Positions 33,863 to 41,142 of a stretch of DNA of 64,000 bases are shown piece after piece. The DNA lies in contig NZ_JABEKS010000003.1 of NCBI RefSeq assembly GCF_012985205.1, forward strand, positions 124,001-188,000, in the 5' to 3' direction. The position numbers were made by a program, and so were the translations under genes. The DNA is from Planctomonas sp. JC2975. GTDB taxonomy: Bacteria; Actinomycetota; Actinomycetes; Actinomycetales; Microbacteriaceae. Positions within the stretch are counted from its first letter, which is position 1; every line of letters starts with the position of its first letter. Below the pieces are notes generated by a model, which saw nothing but the letters and a program-made list of their open reading frames with translations, was not told the DNA's origin and did not search any database.

Positions 33863-35401
33863 ATGACCAGCATCGACACCGAGGCCACAACACTCCAGCA
33901 GAAGTCCAGCAAGCTCAGTCTTCCCGCACTCACGGCGATGGTCGTCGGGTCGATGGTGGGCGCAGGCGTCTTCCAGCTCCCTGCCCGCTTCGCCTCGCAG
34001 ACCGGCGTCTACGGGGCGCTCATCTCGTGGGCGATCGCCGGCCTCGGGATGCTCACCCTCGCGCTGGTCTTCCAGACGCTCGCGAACCGCAAACCCAAGC
34101 TCGACAACGGGGTGTACGTCTACGCCCGCGAGGGGTTCGGCGTCTATCCAGGATTCCTCTCGGCCGTCGGATACTGGGCGTCGGCGTGCGCGGGCAACGC
34201 GTTCTACTGGATCCTCATCATGACCACGGTCAGCCAGCTCTTCCCCGAGTTGAAGCCGGTGCTCGGTGAGGGCGACACGTGGGTGGCGTTCATCATCTCC
34301 GCCGTCGCGGTCTGGGGATTCTTCTTCCTCATCCGCCAGGGTGTCAAGGAGGCCGCAGCCATCAACGCGATCGTCACCGTCGCGAAGCTGGTGCCGCTCG
34401 CCCTGTTCCTCGTGCTGGTCATCTTCTACTTCAAGTGGGACGTCTTCGTCGGCAACCTCTCGGGCGGCTACGACGTGCCGGGCGGCGATTCCCTGTTCCT
34501 CCAGGTGCAGGGCACCATGCTCGTCACCGTTTTCGTGTTTCTCGGCATCGAGGGCGCGAGCGTGTATTCACGGCACGCGAAGAAGCGGTCGGATGTCGGC
34601 AAGGCGACCGTCGTGGGCTTCCTGTCCGTGCTCGCGCTGTTCGCGTGCGTGTCGATCCTGTCGTACGGGATCCTGCCGAAGGCCGAGATCGCAAAGCTCC
34701 CGCAGCCATCCGTCGGGAGCGTGCTCGAGGCGGCGGTCGGACCGTGGGGCGGGGCCTTCATCCGCGTCGGCCTCATCATCTCCGTGCTCGGCGCATACCT
34801 CGCGTGGCAGCTCCTGGCGGCGGACGTGGTGTTCGCGGCGGCCACCGACAAGGACATGCCGAAGTACTTCGGCAGGCTCAACAAGCACGACGCACCCGTG
34901 AACGCCGTGCTGTGGACGTCGATTTTCGTCACGGTCATCCTGTTCGCCGTGCAGTTCCTGCACAACGCGCTGGACTTCACGCTCGATCTCACCGCTGCAC
35001 TGTCGTTGGTCCCCTACGCGCTGGCCAGCGGATATGCGGTGAAGATCGCCGTCACCCGCGACGGGTACGACCTCGCTAAACCGAGAAGCGACCATCGCAC
35101 GCGCGACCTCGTGGTCGCGATCGTCTCCACCGTCTACACGCTCTTCCTCATCTGGGCCGCCGGCTACGTGTTCATGTTCCTCGCCGGCATCCTGCTCGCC
35201 CCGGCGACCCTCCTCTACTACTTCGCACGACGAGAACAGCGAGCGGTCGCCGCACCCGGTGTCCGCGTTCCCGTCTTCAGCAGGCCGGGCTGGATCGTGT
35301 TCATCGTTCTCGTCGTCTTCGCGATCGTCGGCATCGTGCTGCTGGCGACCGGCGTCGTCGAGATCGCGCCGCCGCCGCCCGAGGAGTACTTCAACCACTG
35401 A
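33863..35401 (+). CDS. arcD: Arginine/ornithine antiporter, APC superfamily
   Basis: A 512-residue amino-acid antiporter with about twelve to thirteen helices. The N-terminal helix 1 has [19 protein letters not shown], the substrate-backbone-binding G-S/M-x-V-G-x-G motif of the APA (basic amino acid/polyamine antiporter) group. Helix 6 has [13 protein letters not shown], the second substrate element, and the C-terminus is Pro/Glu-rich. Together with the downstream arginine deiminase it should exchange arginine for ornithine or citrulline across the membrane. ATG 33863 follows GAGGGG. The 125-bp gap before arcA contains AAGGAG, so the pair is likely co-transcribed. Confidence 0.87.
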   Translation: MTSIDTEATTLQQKSSKLSLPALTAMVVGSMVGAGVFQLPARFASQTGVYGALISWAIAGLGMLTLALVFQTLANRKPKLDNGVYVYAREGFGVYPGFLSAVGYWASACAGNAFYWILIMTTVSQLFPELKPVLGEGDTWVAFIISAVAVWGFFFLIRQGVKEAAAINAIVTVAKLVPLALFLVLVIFYFKWDVFVGNLSGGYDVPGGDSLFLQVQGTMLVTVFVFLGIEGASVYSRHAKKRSDVGKATVVGFLSVLALFACVSILSYGILPKAEIAKLPQPSVGSVLEAAVGPWGGAFIRVGLIISVLGAYLAWQLLAADVVFAAATDKDMPKYFGRLNKHDAPVNAVLWTSIFVTVILFAVQFLHNALDFTLDLTAALSLVPYALASGYAVKIAVTRDGYDLAKPRSDHRTRDLVVAIVSTVYTLFLIWAAGYVFMFLAGILLAPATLLYYFARREQRAVAAPGVRVPVFSRPGWIVFIVLVVFAIVGIVLLATGVVEIAPPPPEEYFNH

Positions 35402-35526
35402 CCGGCGCGCGCCGGGCCGTCGACCGAGATCGCCGAGCAGGCGAAGCGAGTCGAAGCGCAGAACCGCACGGCGCAGCAGAACAGCATCCCAGACAACCGA
35501 ACACATGCGAGAAACAAGGAGTCCCG

Positions 35527-36765
35527 ATGTCGAACCAGCCGTACGGCGTGCATTCCGAGGTGGGCAAGCTCAACAAGGTGCTGGTCTGCAGGCCCGGGCT
35601 CGCCCACGAACGCCTCACGCCGAGCAACAACGACGACCTCCTGTTCGACGACGTGCTCTGGGTGCACAATGCCAAACGCGATCACCACGACTTCGTGCTC
35701 AAGCTGGAGTCGCGCGGCGTCGAGGTGGTGGAGCTGCACGACCTGCTCGCACAGACCCTTGCCGTGCCCGGCGCCAAGGAGTGGCTGCTCGGCCACAAGA
35801 TCACAGCGAACGAGGTGGGTGTCGGCCTCGTCGAGGACACCAGGGCGTTCCTGGAGTCGCTGGATGCCGCCACCCTCGCCGAGTACCTGATCGGCGGGCT
35901 CTCCACCCGCGACCTCCCCGCGGAGTTCCGACCCGCCTATCTGGCGCTCGCCAGGGAGTCGACCGGCGTCAACGAATACCTGATGCCGCCGCTGCCGAAC
36001 ACGATCTACACCCGCGACACCACGTGCTGGATCTACGGCGGGCTCACCCTCAACCCGCTGTTCTGGCCGGCCCGCCACGACGAGACCCTCCTGATGAAGG
36101 CCATTTACCAGTTCCACCCGGACTTCACCGGCAACACCGTGTGGTGGGGGGATCCGGAACTCGAGTGGGGTCAGGCCACCCTCGAGGGCGGCGACGTGAT
36201 GCCCATCGGCAACGGCGCAGTGCTCATCGGCATGAGCGAGCGCACGTCGCGCCAGGCCATCACGCAGGTGGCGGCGAAGCTGTTCGAAGCGGATGCCGCA
36301 TCCCGCGTGGTCGTCGCCGGCATGCCGAAACTACGCGCCGCCATGCACCTCGACACCGTGTTCACGTTCGCCGACCGGGACCTGGTGACGTACTACCCCG
36401 ACATCGTCGACGGCATCCAGGCGTTCTCGCTGCGCCCCTCAGACAACGGCCCCGTCGAAGTGACCGAGGAGAAGGATCCGTTCGTCGACGTGGTGGCGGA
36501 TGCGCTCGGCCTCGCGAAACTGCGCACCGTCGAGCCCGGCGGCGGCTGGTATGCCGGCGAGCGCCAGCAGTGGGACAGCGGAAACAACGCCGTCGCCGTC
36601 GAGCCGGGAGTGGTCTTCACGTACGATCGCAACACCCACGTCAACACACTGCTGCGCAAGGCGGGCGTCGAGGTGATCACGATCGTCGGCGCAGAACTGG
36701 GCCGCGGTCGCGGCGGCGGCCACTGCATGACTTGCCCGATCTCCCGCGACCCCGTGGAGTTCTGA
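35527..36765 (+). CDS. arcA: Arginine deiminase
   Basis: A 412-residue guanidino-group-modifying enzyme converting L-arginine to citrulline and ammonia. Motifs in order: [18 protein letters not shown] at the start, [10 protein letters not shown] (substrate Asp), [21 protein letters not shown], and the active-site segment [14 protein letters not shown] with Cys400. Length and all key blocks match the family. ATG 35527 has AAGGAG seven bases upstream. Neither ornithine carbamoyltransferase nor carbamate kinase follows: the gene ends one base before a CCCCA repeat tract and converges on corA. The local role may be arginine/citrulline exchange and acid protection rather than ATP formation, unless arcB/arcC lie elsewhere. 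Confidence 0.93.
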   Translation: MSNQPYGVHSEVGKLNKVLVCRPGLAHERLTPSNNDDLLFDDVLWVHNAKRDHHDFVLKLESRGVEVVELHDLLAQTLAVPGAKEWLLGHKITANEVGVGLVEDTRAFLESLDAATLAEYLIGGLSTRDLPAEFRPAYLALARESTGVNEYLMPPLPNTIYTRDTTCWIYGGLTLNPLFWPARHDETLLMKAIYQFHPDFTGNTVWWGDPELEWGQATLEGGDVMPIGNGAVLIGMSERTSRQAITQVAAKLFEADAASRVVVAGMPKLRAAMHLDTVFTFADRDLVTYYPDIVDGIQAFSLRPSDNGPVEVTEEKDPFVDVVADALGLAKLRTVEPGGGWYAGERQQWDSGNNAVAVEPGVVFTYDRNTHVNTLLRKAGVEVITIVGAELGRGRGGGHCMTCPISRDPVEF

Positions 36766-36807
36766 CCACCCCACCCCACCCCACCCCACCCCACCCCACC
36801 CCACCCC
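36766..36807. repeat. (CCCCA)n microsatellite with G-quadruplex potential
   Basis: Directly after the arcA stop codon, A recurs every 5 bases from 36768 to 36803 with CCCC between: eight periods ending in CCCCG. The - strand therefore reads as repeated TGGGG, with G4 tracts separated by single T, an ideal four-tract quadruplex sequence. It continues straight into a 22-bp repeat array at 36808. Tract length is likely unstable by slippage. Confidence 0.9.
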
Positions 36808-36905
36808 GAGGGTGCCCGTTCCGCCGCCCGAGGGTGCCCCTTCGTCCGCCCGAGGGTGCCCGTTCGTCCGCGCGAGGGTGCCCGTTCGTCCCCCGAGGGT
36901 TCCCG
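36808..36905. repeat. Second array of the 22-bp repeat family (about 4.5 units)
   Basis: Units at 36808-36829, 36830-36851, 36852-36873, 36874-36894 (21 bp) and a partial from 36895, each beginning GAGGGTGCCC. The first unit is identical to the first unit of the 21.0-kb array. Orientation follows the upstream + strand arcA gene, as in the first array. It lies between converging arcA and corA. Confidence 0.85.
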
Positions 36906-36913
36906 TGGAACGG

Positions 36914-37876
36914 TCAGCCGTCGTTGCCGGTCCAGCCCTTGCGGTGGAACCACCACCACATGAGGCCGGCGGAGACCGCCATGGTGCCGATCCCGAGGAA
37001 GAAGAACGCCCAGGGGCCGATGAGTACGTGACCCACTTCCCAGCTGAAGTTCATGCCGAAGAATCCGGTCAAGAAGCTCAAGGGCAAGAAGATCGAGGCG
37101 ATGATGGCCAGCTGCTTCGACGTCTCACCCTGCTTGTTCGCGACGGTGGAGAGGTAGAGATCGGTGCAGCTGGCGACCATCTCGTGGTACGAGTCCAGCT
37201 CATCGGTGATGCGGATGAGGTGGTCGTACACATCACGGAAGTAGTCGTGGCTGTCCGCCTCGAGCCCGGCCAGGTCCGCGATCACCTCGATCTCGCGCGC
37301 GAACACGTCGCGCATCGGAACGACCGCCTTGCGCAGTTGCAGCAACAGCCGCTTGAGGCGGAACGTCTCCTCGAGTTCGCGGCGACCGGCACCGGAGACG
37401 ATGGCATCCTCGAGGTCGTTGATCTCCTCGTCGAGGTCGGCCAGCATCGGGAAGAAGCTGTCCACCACCACGTCGACGACCTTGTACAGGTAGTACCGCT
37501 CCGTCTTCGTGGGGGACGTGTGCGAGAACTGCGCCTTGAGCTCGTCGAGTTCGGCGTACGGGTTCTGGTGCAGCGTCACGATGTAGTCCCCGCTGAGGTG
37601 GCAGTGCACCTCCTCGAGCGGATGCGGGTTGCGATCCTCCGGCTGCGACCCGACCCCGCCCTCCAGCACGAGCAATGCGGTGTCGCCGTACGTGTCGAGC
37701 TTCGGCCGCTGCCCGAACCGCACACTGTCGTCGACGGCGAGCGGATGCAGCCCGAGCAGCGACCCGAGCTGCTCGACCTGCTCCCTGGTCGGCGCGCTCA
37801 GGTCGAGCCAGAAGAAGTCCTGCTTCTGCCGCAACTCCTGGATCAGCGCGTCGTCGATGGTGTCGAGGATTCGCAT
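36914..37876 (-). CDS. corA: CorA-type Mg2+/Co2+ transporter
   Basis: A 320-residue CorA protein: a large cytoplasmic N-terminal domain, a long stalk helix (ETSKQLAIIASIFLPLSFLTGF), the FFGMNF pore motif at about residue 278, and a second helix, ending in a basic WWFHRKGW tail. The GMN signature and length are standard for pentameric divalent-cation channels of the inner membrane. ATG 37876 has GGGG a few bases upstream. Its 3' end faces the arcA-linked repeat tract. No regulatory element such as an M-box was recognised upstream. Confidence 0.9.
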   Translation of the reverse strand: MRILDTIDDALIQELRQKQDFFWLDLSAPTREQVEQLGSLLGLHPLAVDDSVRFGQRPKLDTYGDTALLVLEGGVGSQPEDRNPHPLEEVHCHLSGDYIVTLHQNPYAELDELKAQFSHTSPTKTERYYLYKVVDVVVDSFFPMLADLDEEINDLEDAIVSGAGRRELEETFRLKRLLLQLRKAVVPMRDVFAREIEVIADLAGLEADSHDYFRDVYDHLIRITDELDSYHEMVASCTDLYLSTVANKQGETSKQLAIIASIFLPLSFLTGFFGMNFSWEVGHVLIGPWAFFFLGIGTMAVSAGLMWWWFHRKGWTGNDG

Positions 37877-37998
37877 GGGGGGCTCCGTTGCTCAGGGGGG
37901 TGGGCCATCCGTCAGCGTATCCGCGGTCGCTGATGCTGCAGCGGATGCTGCTGCCTCCTTCCTGAGACCCGTCCCATCCTGGCCGCGGCGAGGCGGCC

Positions 37999-39123
37999 TC
38001 AGCCTGCCGCTGGGCGCAGAGCCGCGAACGCCTGGATGCCACGCAATGCCAGATTCCGCACGCCGAGCCCGAGCGCCGTGCGCGGAACCAACAGGGTCGA
38101 GACGGATCTCACAGCCCGCTGCTTCGGCATGACCAGTGCACGATGCCTCGCCTCGTACCGGGCGAAAGCCGCGGCCGGATCCAACGGATGCTCCGCGATC
38201 GCATCCGCGAGCGTTCGCGCACCGAGCAGGGCCAGGGTGGAGCCGTCGCCGAAGAGCGACACGGATGACGCAGCATCCCCGAGCAGGGCCACTCTCCCCT
38301 GCGACCACGAATCGAGAGAGATCTTGGTGACGGCGTCGAAGTAGACATCGGGGGCCGTCATGAAGCGCTCGACGAACTCCGGCACCCGCCATGCCAGTCC
38401 CGAATACGCATCGGCGACGACGGACCTGTCCCACTCCCGCCGGTCTGCTTCGAGCGCCGCTGGACTGTGGAAGATGAACGCCGCGCCGGGACGCCCGCTC
38501 GACGGGTGGAGGGTGAACGAACGCCCGGGAACGTTCAGCATGGTCACCTCCTCCGGATCGAGCCGCTCCTCTGGCGACTCGACGGTGGCCACGAACATGC
38601 CCAGCCTGCGAGCGAAGGATCGTTCGGGGCCGAAAGCCAGCGCCCGCACCCGCGAGTGCTGACCATCGGCACCGATCACCAGCTCGAACTCGTCTGAGGC
38701 CCCCGATTCGAACTCGACCGAGACACGGTCGGCGTGCGGCCGAATGCCGGAGATCGACTCGTCCATCACGATCCGAACCCGCTGCGATGCCGCCTCGGCC
38801 AGGATCTTCACCAGCTCGGCACGCGGCACCTCGATGCTCTCGACCCCGCGCGCCGCCGTGGACGCAGGAAGCTTCGCGATACGACGTCCTCGGCGGTCGA
38901 CGGCGACGAGCCAGCGCACGCGCGTGGCCGCGGCGCGCAACCGGTCCCCGCCTCCCATGGCGTCCACGAGTCCGAGGGCTTCTCCCCGCACGTCCACCGG
39001 ATTGCCGCTGGATCGCTGCCCAGCCGACTTCTCCACGACCGTCACGTCGACGCCACGCCCTGCGAGCTGCCAGGCAAGGGCAGCGCCGGCGATGCCGGCG
39101 CCGGATATCAGCGCTCGAACCAT
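37999..39123 (-). CDS. FAD-dependent monooxygenase (PHBH-type)
   Basis: A 374-residue flavoprotein of the aromatic-hydroxylase group. The dinucleotide-binding GAGIAGAALAWQLAGRG lies at residues ~8-24, the conserved ELVIGADGQHSRVR (DG motif) near residue 150, and GRVALLGDAASSVSLFGDGSTLA (GD motif) near 280. Relatives include TetX-like and rifampicin or aromatic monooxygenases, so it may detoxify an antibiotic or aromatic compound; the substrate cannot be read from sequence. ATG 39123 has GGGAG seven bases upstream. It diverges from a TetR gene, and the operator between them implies that regulator controls it. Confidence 0.85.
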   Translation of the reverse strand: MVRALISGAGIAGAALAWQLAGRGVDVTVVEKSAGQRSSGNPVDVRGEALGLVDAMGGGDRLRAAATRVRWLVAVDRRGRRIAKLPASTAARGVESIEVPRAELVKILAEAASQRVRIVMDESISGIRPHADRVSVEFESGASDEFELVIGADGQHSRVRALAFGPERSFARRLGMFVATVESPEERLDPEEVTMLNVPGRSFTLHPSSGRPGAAFIFHSPAALEADRREWDRSVVADAYSGLAWRVPEFVERFMTAPDVYFDAVTKISLDSWSQGRVALLGDAASSVSLFGDGSTLALLGARTLADAIAEHPLDPAAAFARYEARHRALVMPKQRAVRSVSTLLVPRTALGLGVRNLALRGIQAFAALRPAAG

Positions 39124-39157
39124 TACTTCGCTCCCGTCTCCGCATTCCATCCGACTC

Positions 39158-39188
39158 GCACTCATTGCAAGTTCGCATCGAGTGCAAT
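39158..39188. promoter_or_regulatory. Nested inverted repeats between monooxygenase and TetR gene
   Basis: ATTGCA (39164-39169) pairs with TGCAAT (39183-39188), and GCACT (39158-39162) with AGTGC (39181-39185). The region is AT-rich relative to its surroundings and lies 35-65 bp upstream of the monooxygenase and just before the TetR start. Typical TetR operator position. Confidence 0.5.
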
Positions 39189-39215
39189 TTAGCAGTCGTT
39201 GCTAGGATGTCAACC

Positions 39216-39836
39216 GTGAGTACGTCCGAATCCCCGGTCGCGGCACCGACGCTGCGCGAACGCAAACGCGCTCAGACCCGCGAACGCATCATCTCGGCAG
39301 GCATCGAACTCTTCGGTTCGAACGGCTACGACGCGACCACGGTGGCCGACATCGCGGCTGCCGCCGACATCGGCACCCGCACGTTCTTCGGATACTTCGA
39401 AAGCAAGGACGCACTGCTCTTCGGCGCCGGATCCGATCGCACCGACATAGCGGTCGCCACGATCGCCGCCGCATCCCCGGACGAGGATCCGGCACGCGTG
39501 CTGCTGCGCGGACTGGATGCGGCATCCGAGGCCACGGAGCGGGATTTCCTCAGCGACCAGGCGCAGCTACGGCTCCAACTCGTCGACTCCGTGCCTGCGG
39601 TGCGGGCCCGCGGCGCGTTGGAGCAGATCGCTGCCATCCGTGCCATCGCCGACGCCCTCGGCTCGAGGTTCGCCACGCTCGACGCGGCCCACGCCGCTGC
39701 GCTGGCGGGCGCATTCGTCGGTGCGAGTTCCGCTGCGGTGCAGACCGTGCTGCAGGAGGACCGCAACGCGTCCCCGGTTCGGCGCGCACGTCGAATCCGC
39801 ACGGCTGCCGCGTTCGCGCTGGGGGTGCAGGAGTGA
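39216..39836 (+). CDS. TetR-family regulator divergent from a monooxygenase
   Basis: A 206-residue TetR regulator. The helix-turn-helix spans RERIISAGIELFGSNGYDATTVADIAAAADIGTRTFFGYFESKDALL within the first ~65 residues. The ligand domain shows RVLLRGLDAASEATERDFLSD and ends RRARRIRTAAAFALGVQE. The TFFGYF recognition helix is a common actinobacterial variant. GTG 39216 (AGGA upstream) is preferred; ATG 39207 is possible. The stop overlaps the next gene by GTGA, so the regulator and the dipeptide epimerase are co-transcribed. It probably represses the divergent monooxygenase. Confidence 0.85.
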   Translation: MSTSESPVAAPTLRERKRAQTRERIISAGIELFGSNGYDATTVADIAAAADIGTRTFFGYFESKDALLFGAGSDRTDIAVATIAAASPDEDPARVLLRGLDAASEATERDFLSDQAQLRLQLVDSVPAVRARGALEQIAAIRAIADALGSRFATLDAAHAAALAGAFVGASSAAVQTVLQEDRNASPVRRARRIRTAAAFALGVQE

Positions 39837-40999
39837 CACACATGAACACCATCACCGAGGTCCGCCTCCACAGCAGGCCGGTGGCCCTCGTGCGTCCATT
39901 CGTCACTGCCGTGCGCACCGCCACGGCGATCGACGCCCTCATCGTCGAGGTCGTCGACTCCGACGGCCGCAGCGGATGGGGCGAGGCGCCGACCAGCTGG
40001 CGCGTCACAGGTGAGAGCCCGGCGAGCGTGACGGCAGCGGTCGAGGGGCCGCTACGCGAAGCCGTGGTCGGGATGCCCGTCGATCCGTCGGGAGCAACGG
40101 AGTCCGCGGCCGGGACGGCTGCACTGGCATCCGCATCCGAAGCGAGCGCAGCGCTCGAGGCCGCCGTGGTGCGCAACTCGGCGGCCCGCATGGCTGTCGA
40201 CTGCGCGATCTACGACCTGGCGGCGCAGGCGGCGGGAGTTCCGCTGTACGAACTGCTGGGGGCATCCGCTTACGCGGGCTCGACCGGCGTGCGCACCGAC
40301 ATGACGCTGTCGGCCGTCGTCGACGCCGCTGGCATCGCCGGGCTCGTCGAGGCGGCAATCGAGCATCGGGATGCCGGCTTCCGCACCATCAAGGTCAAGG
40401 TCGGCGCGGGCGGCGACGACATCGCTGCGATGCGCGCCGTGCGGGATGCCGTCGGTACGGCGGTGACGCTGCGCGCCGACGCCAACCAGGGCTGGACGCC
40501 CGAGCGGGCGGTCGACGTCATCCGAGGGTGGGAGGACGCCGGGCTCGGCGTCGAGCTCGTCGAACAGCCCGTGCACCGCGACGACCTCGACGGCCTCGCG
40601 TTCGTGACCGCGCACGTCGGAACGCCGTTGCTCGCCGACGAGAGCGTATGGACGACGCGCGATGCCCGCGAGGTGATCGCCAGGCGCGCTGCCGACATGG
40701 TGAACATCAAGCTGGCGAAGACCGGGGGCATCCGGGAGGCGATCGCACTGCGCGACCTCGCGAGGGCCGCGGGCGTCTCTGTGATCGTCGGCTGCATGAT
40801 GGAGAGCCACGTCGGCATCGCCGCCGCGAGTGCTGTTGCGGCATCCGTGAACGCGCAGTCCGGTGCCCCGACGGCGCACGATCTCGACGCGGGACTCTGG
40901 CTCAGTGCGTCACCGGTGCGCGGAGGCATCCGCTACGACCGTGACACCGTGCGGATACCCGACGCACCTGGCCTGGGGATCGACGGCCTCGTGGTCTGA
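39833..40999 (+). CDS. Dipeptide epimerase-like enolase-superfamily enzyme (L-Ala-D/L-Glu epimerase type)
   Basis: A 388-residue member of the MLE subgroup. Catalytic Lys187 and Lys189 lie in TIKVKVG. Metal ligands are Asp216 (RADANQGW), Glu244 (LVEQPV) and Asp269 (LADES), with the second base in NIKLAK (293-296). The C-terminal GCMMES block (322-325) is typical of L-Ala-D/L-Glu epimerases, which recycle peptidoglycan-derived dipeptides. A segment at residues 84-110 is a low-complexity Ala/Ser insertion. It is coupled to the TetR gene by GTGA. The neighbouring MurR/RpiR and CHAP genes support a cell-wall recycling role, although other dipeptide or acid-sugar substrates are possible. Confidence 0.82.
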   Translation: MTHMNTITEVRLHSRPVALVRPFVTAVRTATAIDALIVEVVDSDGRSGWGEAPTSWRVTGESPASVTAAVEGPLREAVVGMPVDPSGATESAAGTAALASASEASAALEAAVVRNSAARMAVDCAIYDLAAQAAGVPLYELLGASAYAGSTGVRTDMTLSAVVDAAGIAGLVEAAIEHRDAGFRTIKVKVGAGGDDIAAMRAVRDAVGTAVTLRADANQGWTPERAVDVIRGWEDAGLGVELVEQPVHRDDLDGLAFVTAHVGTPLLADESVWTTRDAREVIARRAADMVNIKLAKTGGIREAIALRDLARAAGVSVIVGCMMESHVGIAAASAVAASVNAQSGAPTAHDLDAGLWLSASPVRGGIRYDRDTVRIPDAPGLGIDGLVV

Positions 41000-41060
41000 C
41001 CCGAGCAGGTTGGCGTACCGCTGGTCGAGGCGCGCCACTGCCGGTCGAGCCGCTCCCCAC

Positions 41061-41130
41061 CGCTGGTCGAGCTCGTCGAAACCGGCTCGACCAGCGTATG
41101 GAGAACCGGTTTCGACGAGCTCAGCCAGCG
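41061..41130. terminator. Two mutually exclusive hairpins at a convergent junction
   Basis: Stem A: 12 bp, CGCTGGTCGAGC (41061-41072) with its complement at 41085-41096. Stem B: 17 bp, beginning GAGCTCGTCG (41069-41085), with its complement at 41106-41122, extended by CGCTGG/CCAGCG to about 25 bp with one 2-nt mismatch. The stems overlap, so only one can form at once. GCTGGTCGAG words also recur at 41030-41060. It lies between the converging epimerase and CHAP genes, a bidirectional terminator candidate. Related GGTTTCGACGAGCTC elements recur in Microbacteriaceae intergenic DNA as far as I recall. Confidence 0.7.
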
Positions 41131-41142
41131 GCAGGGGCAGCC

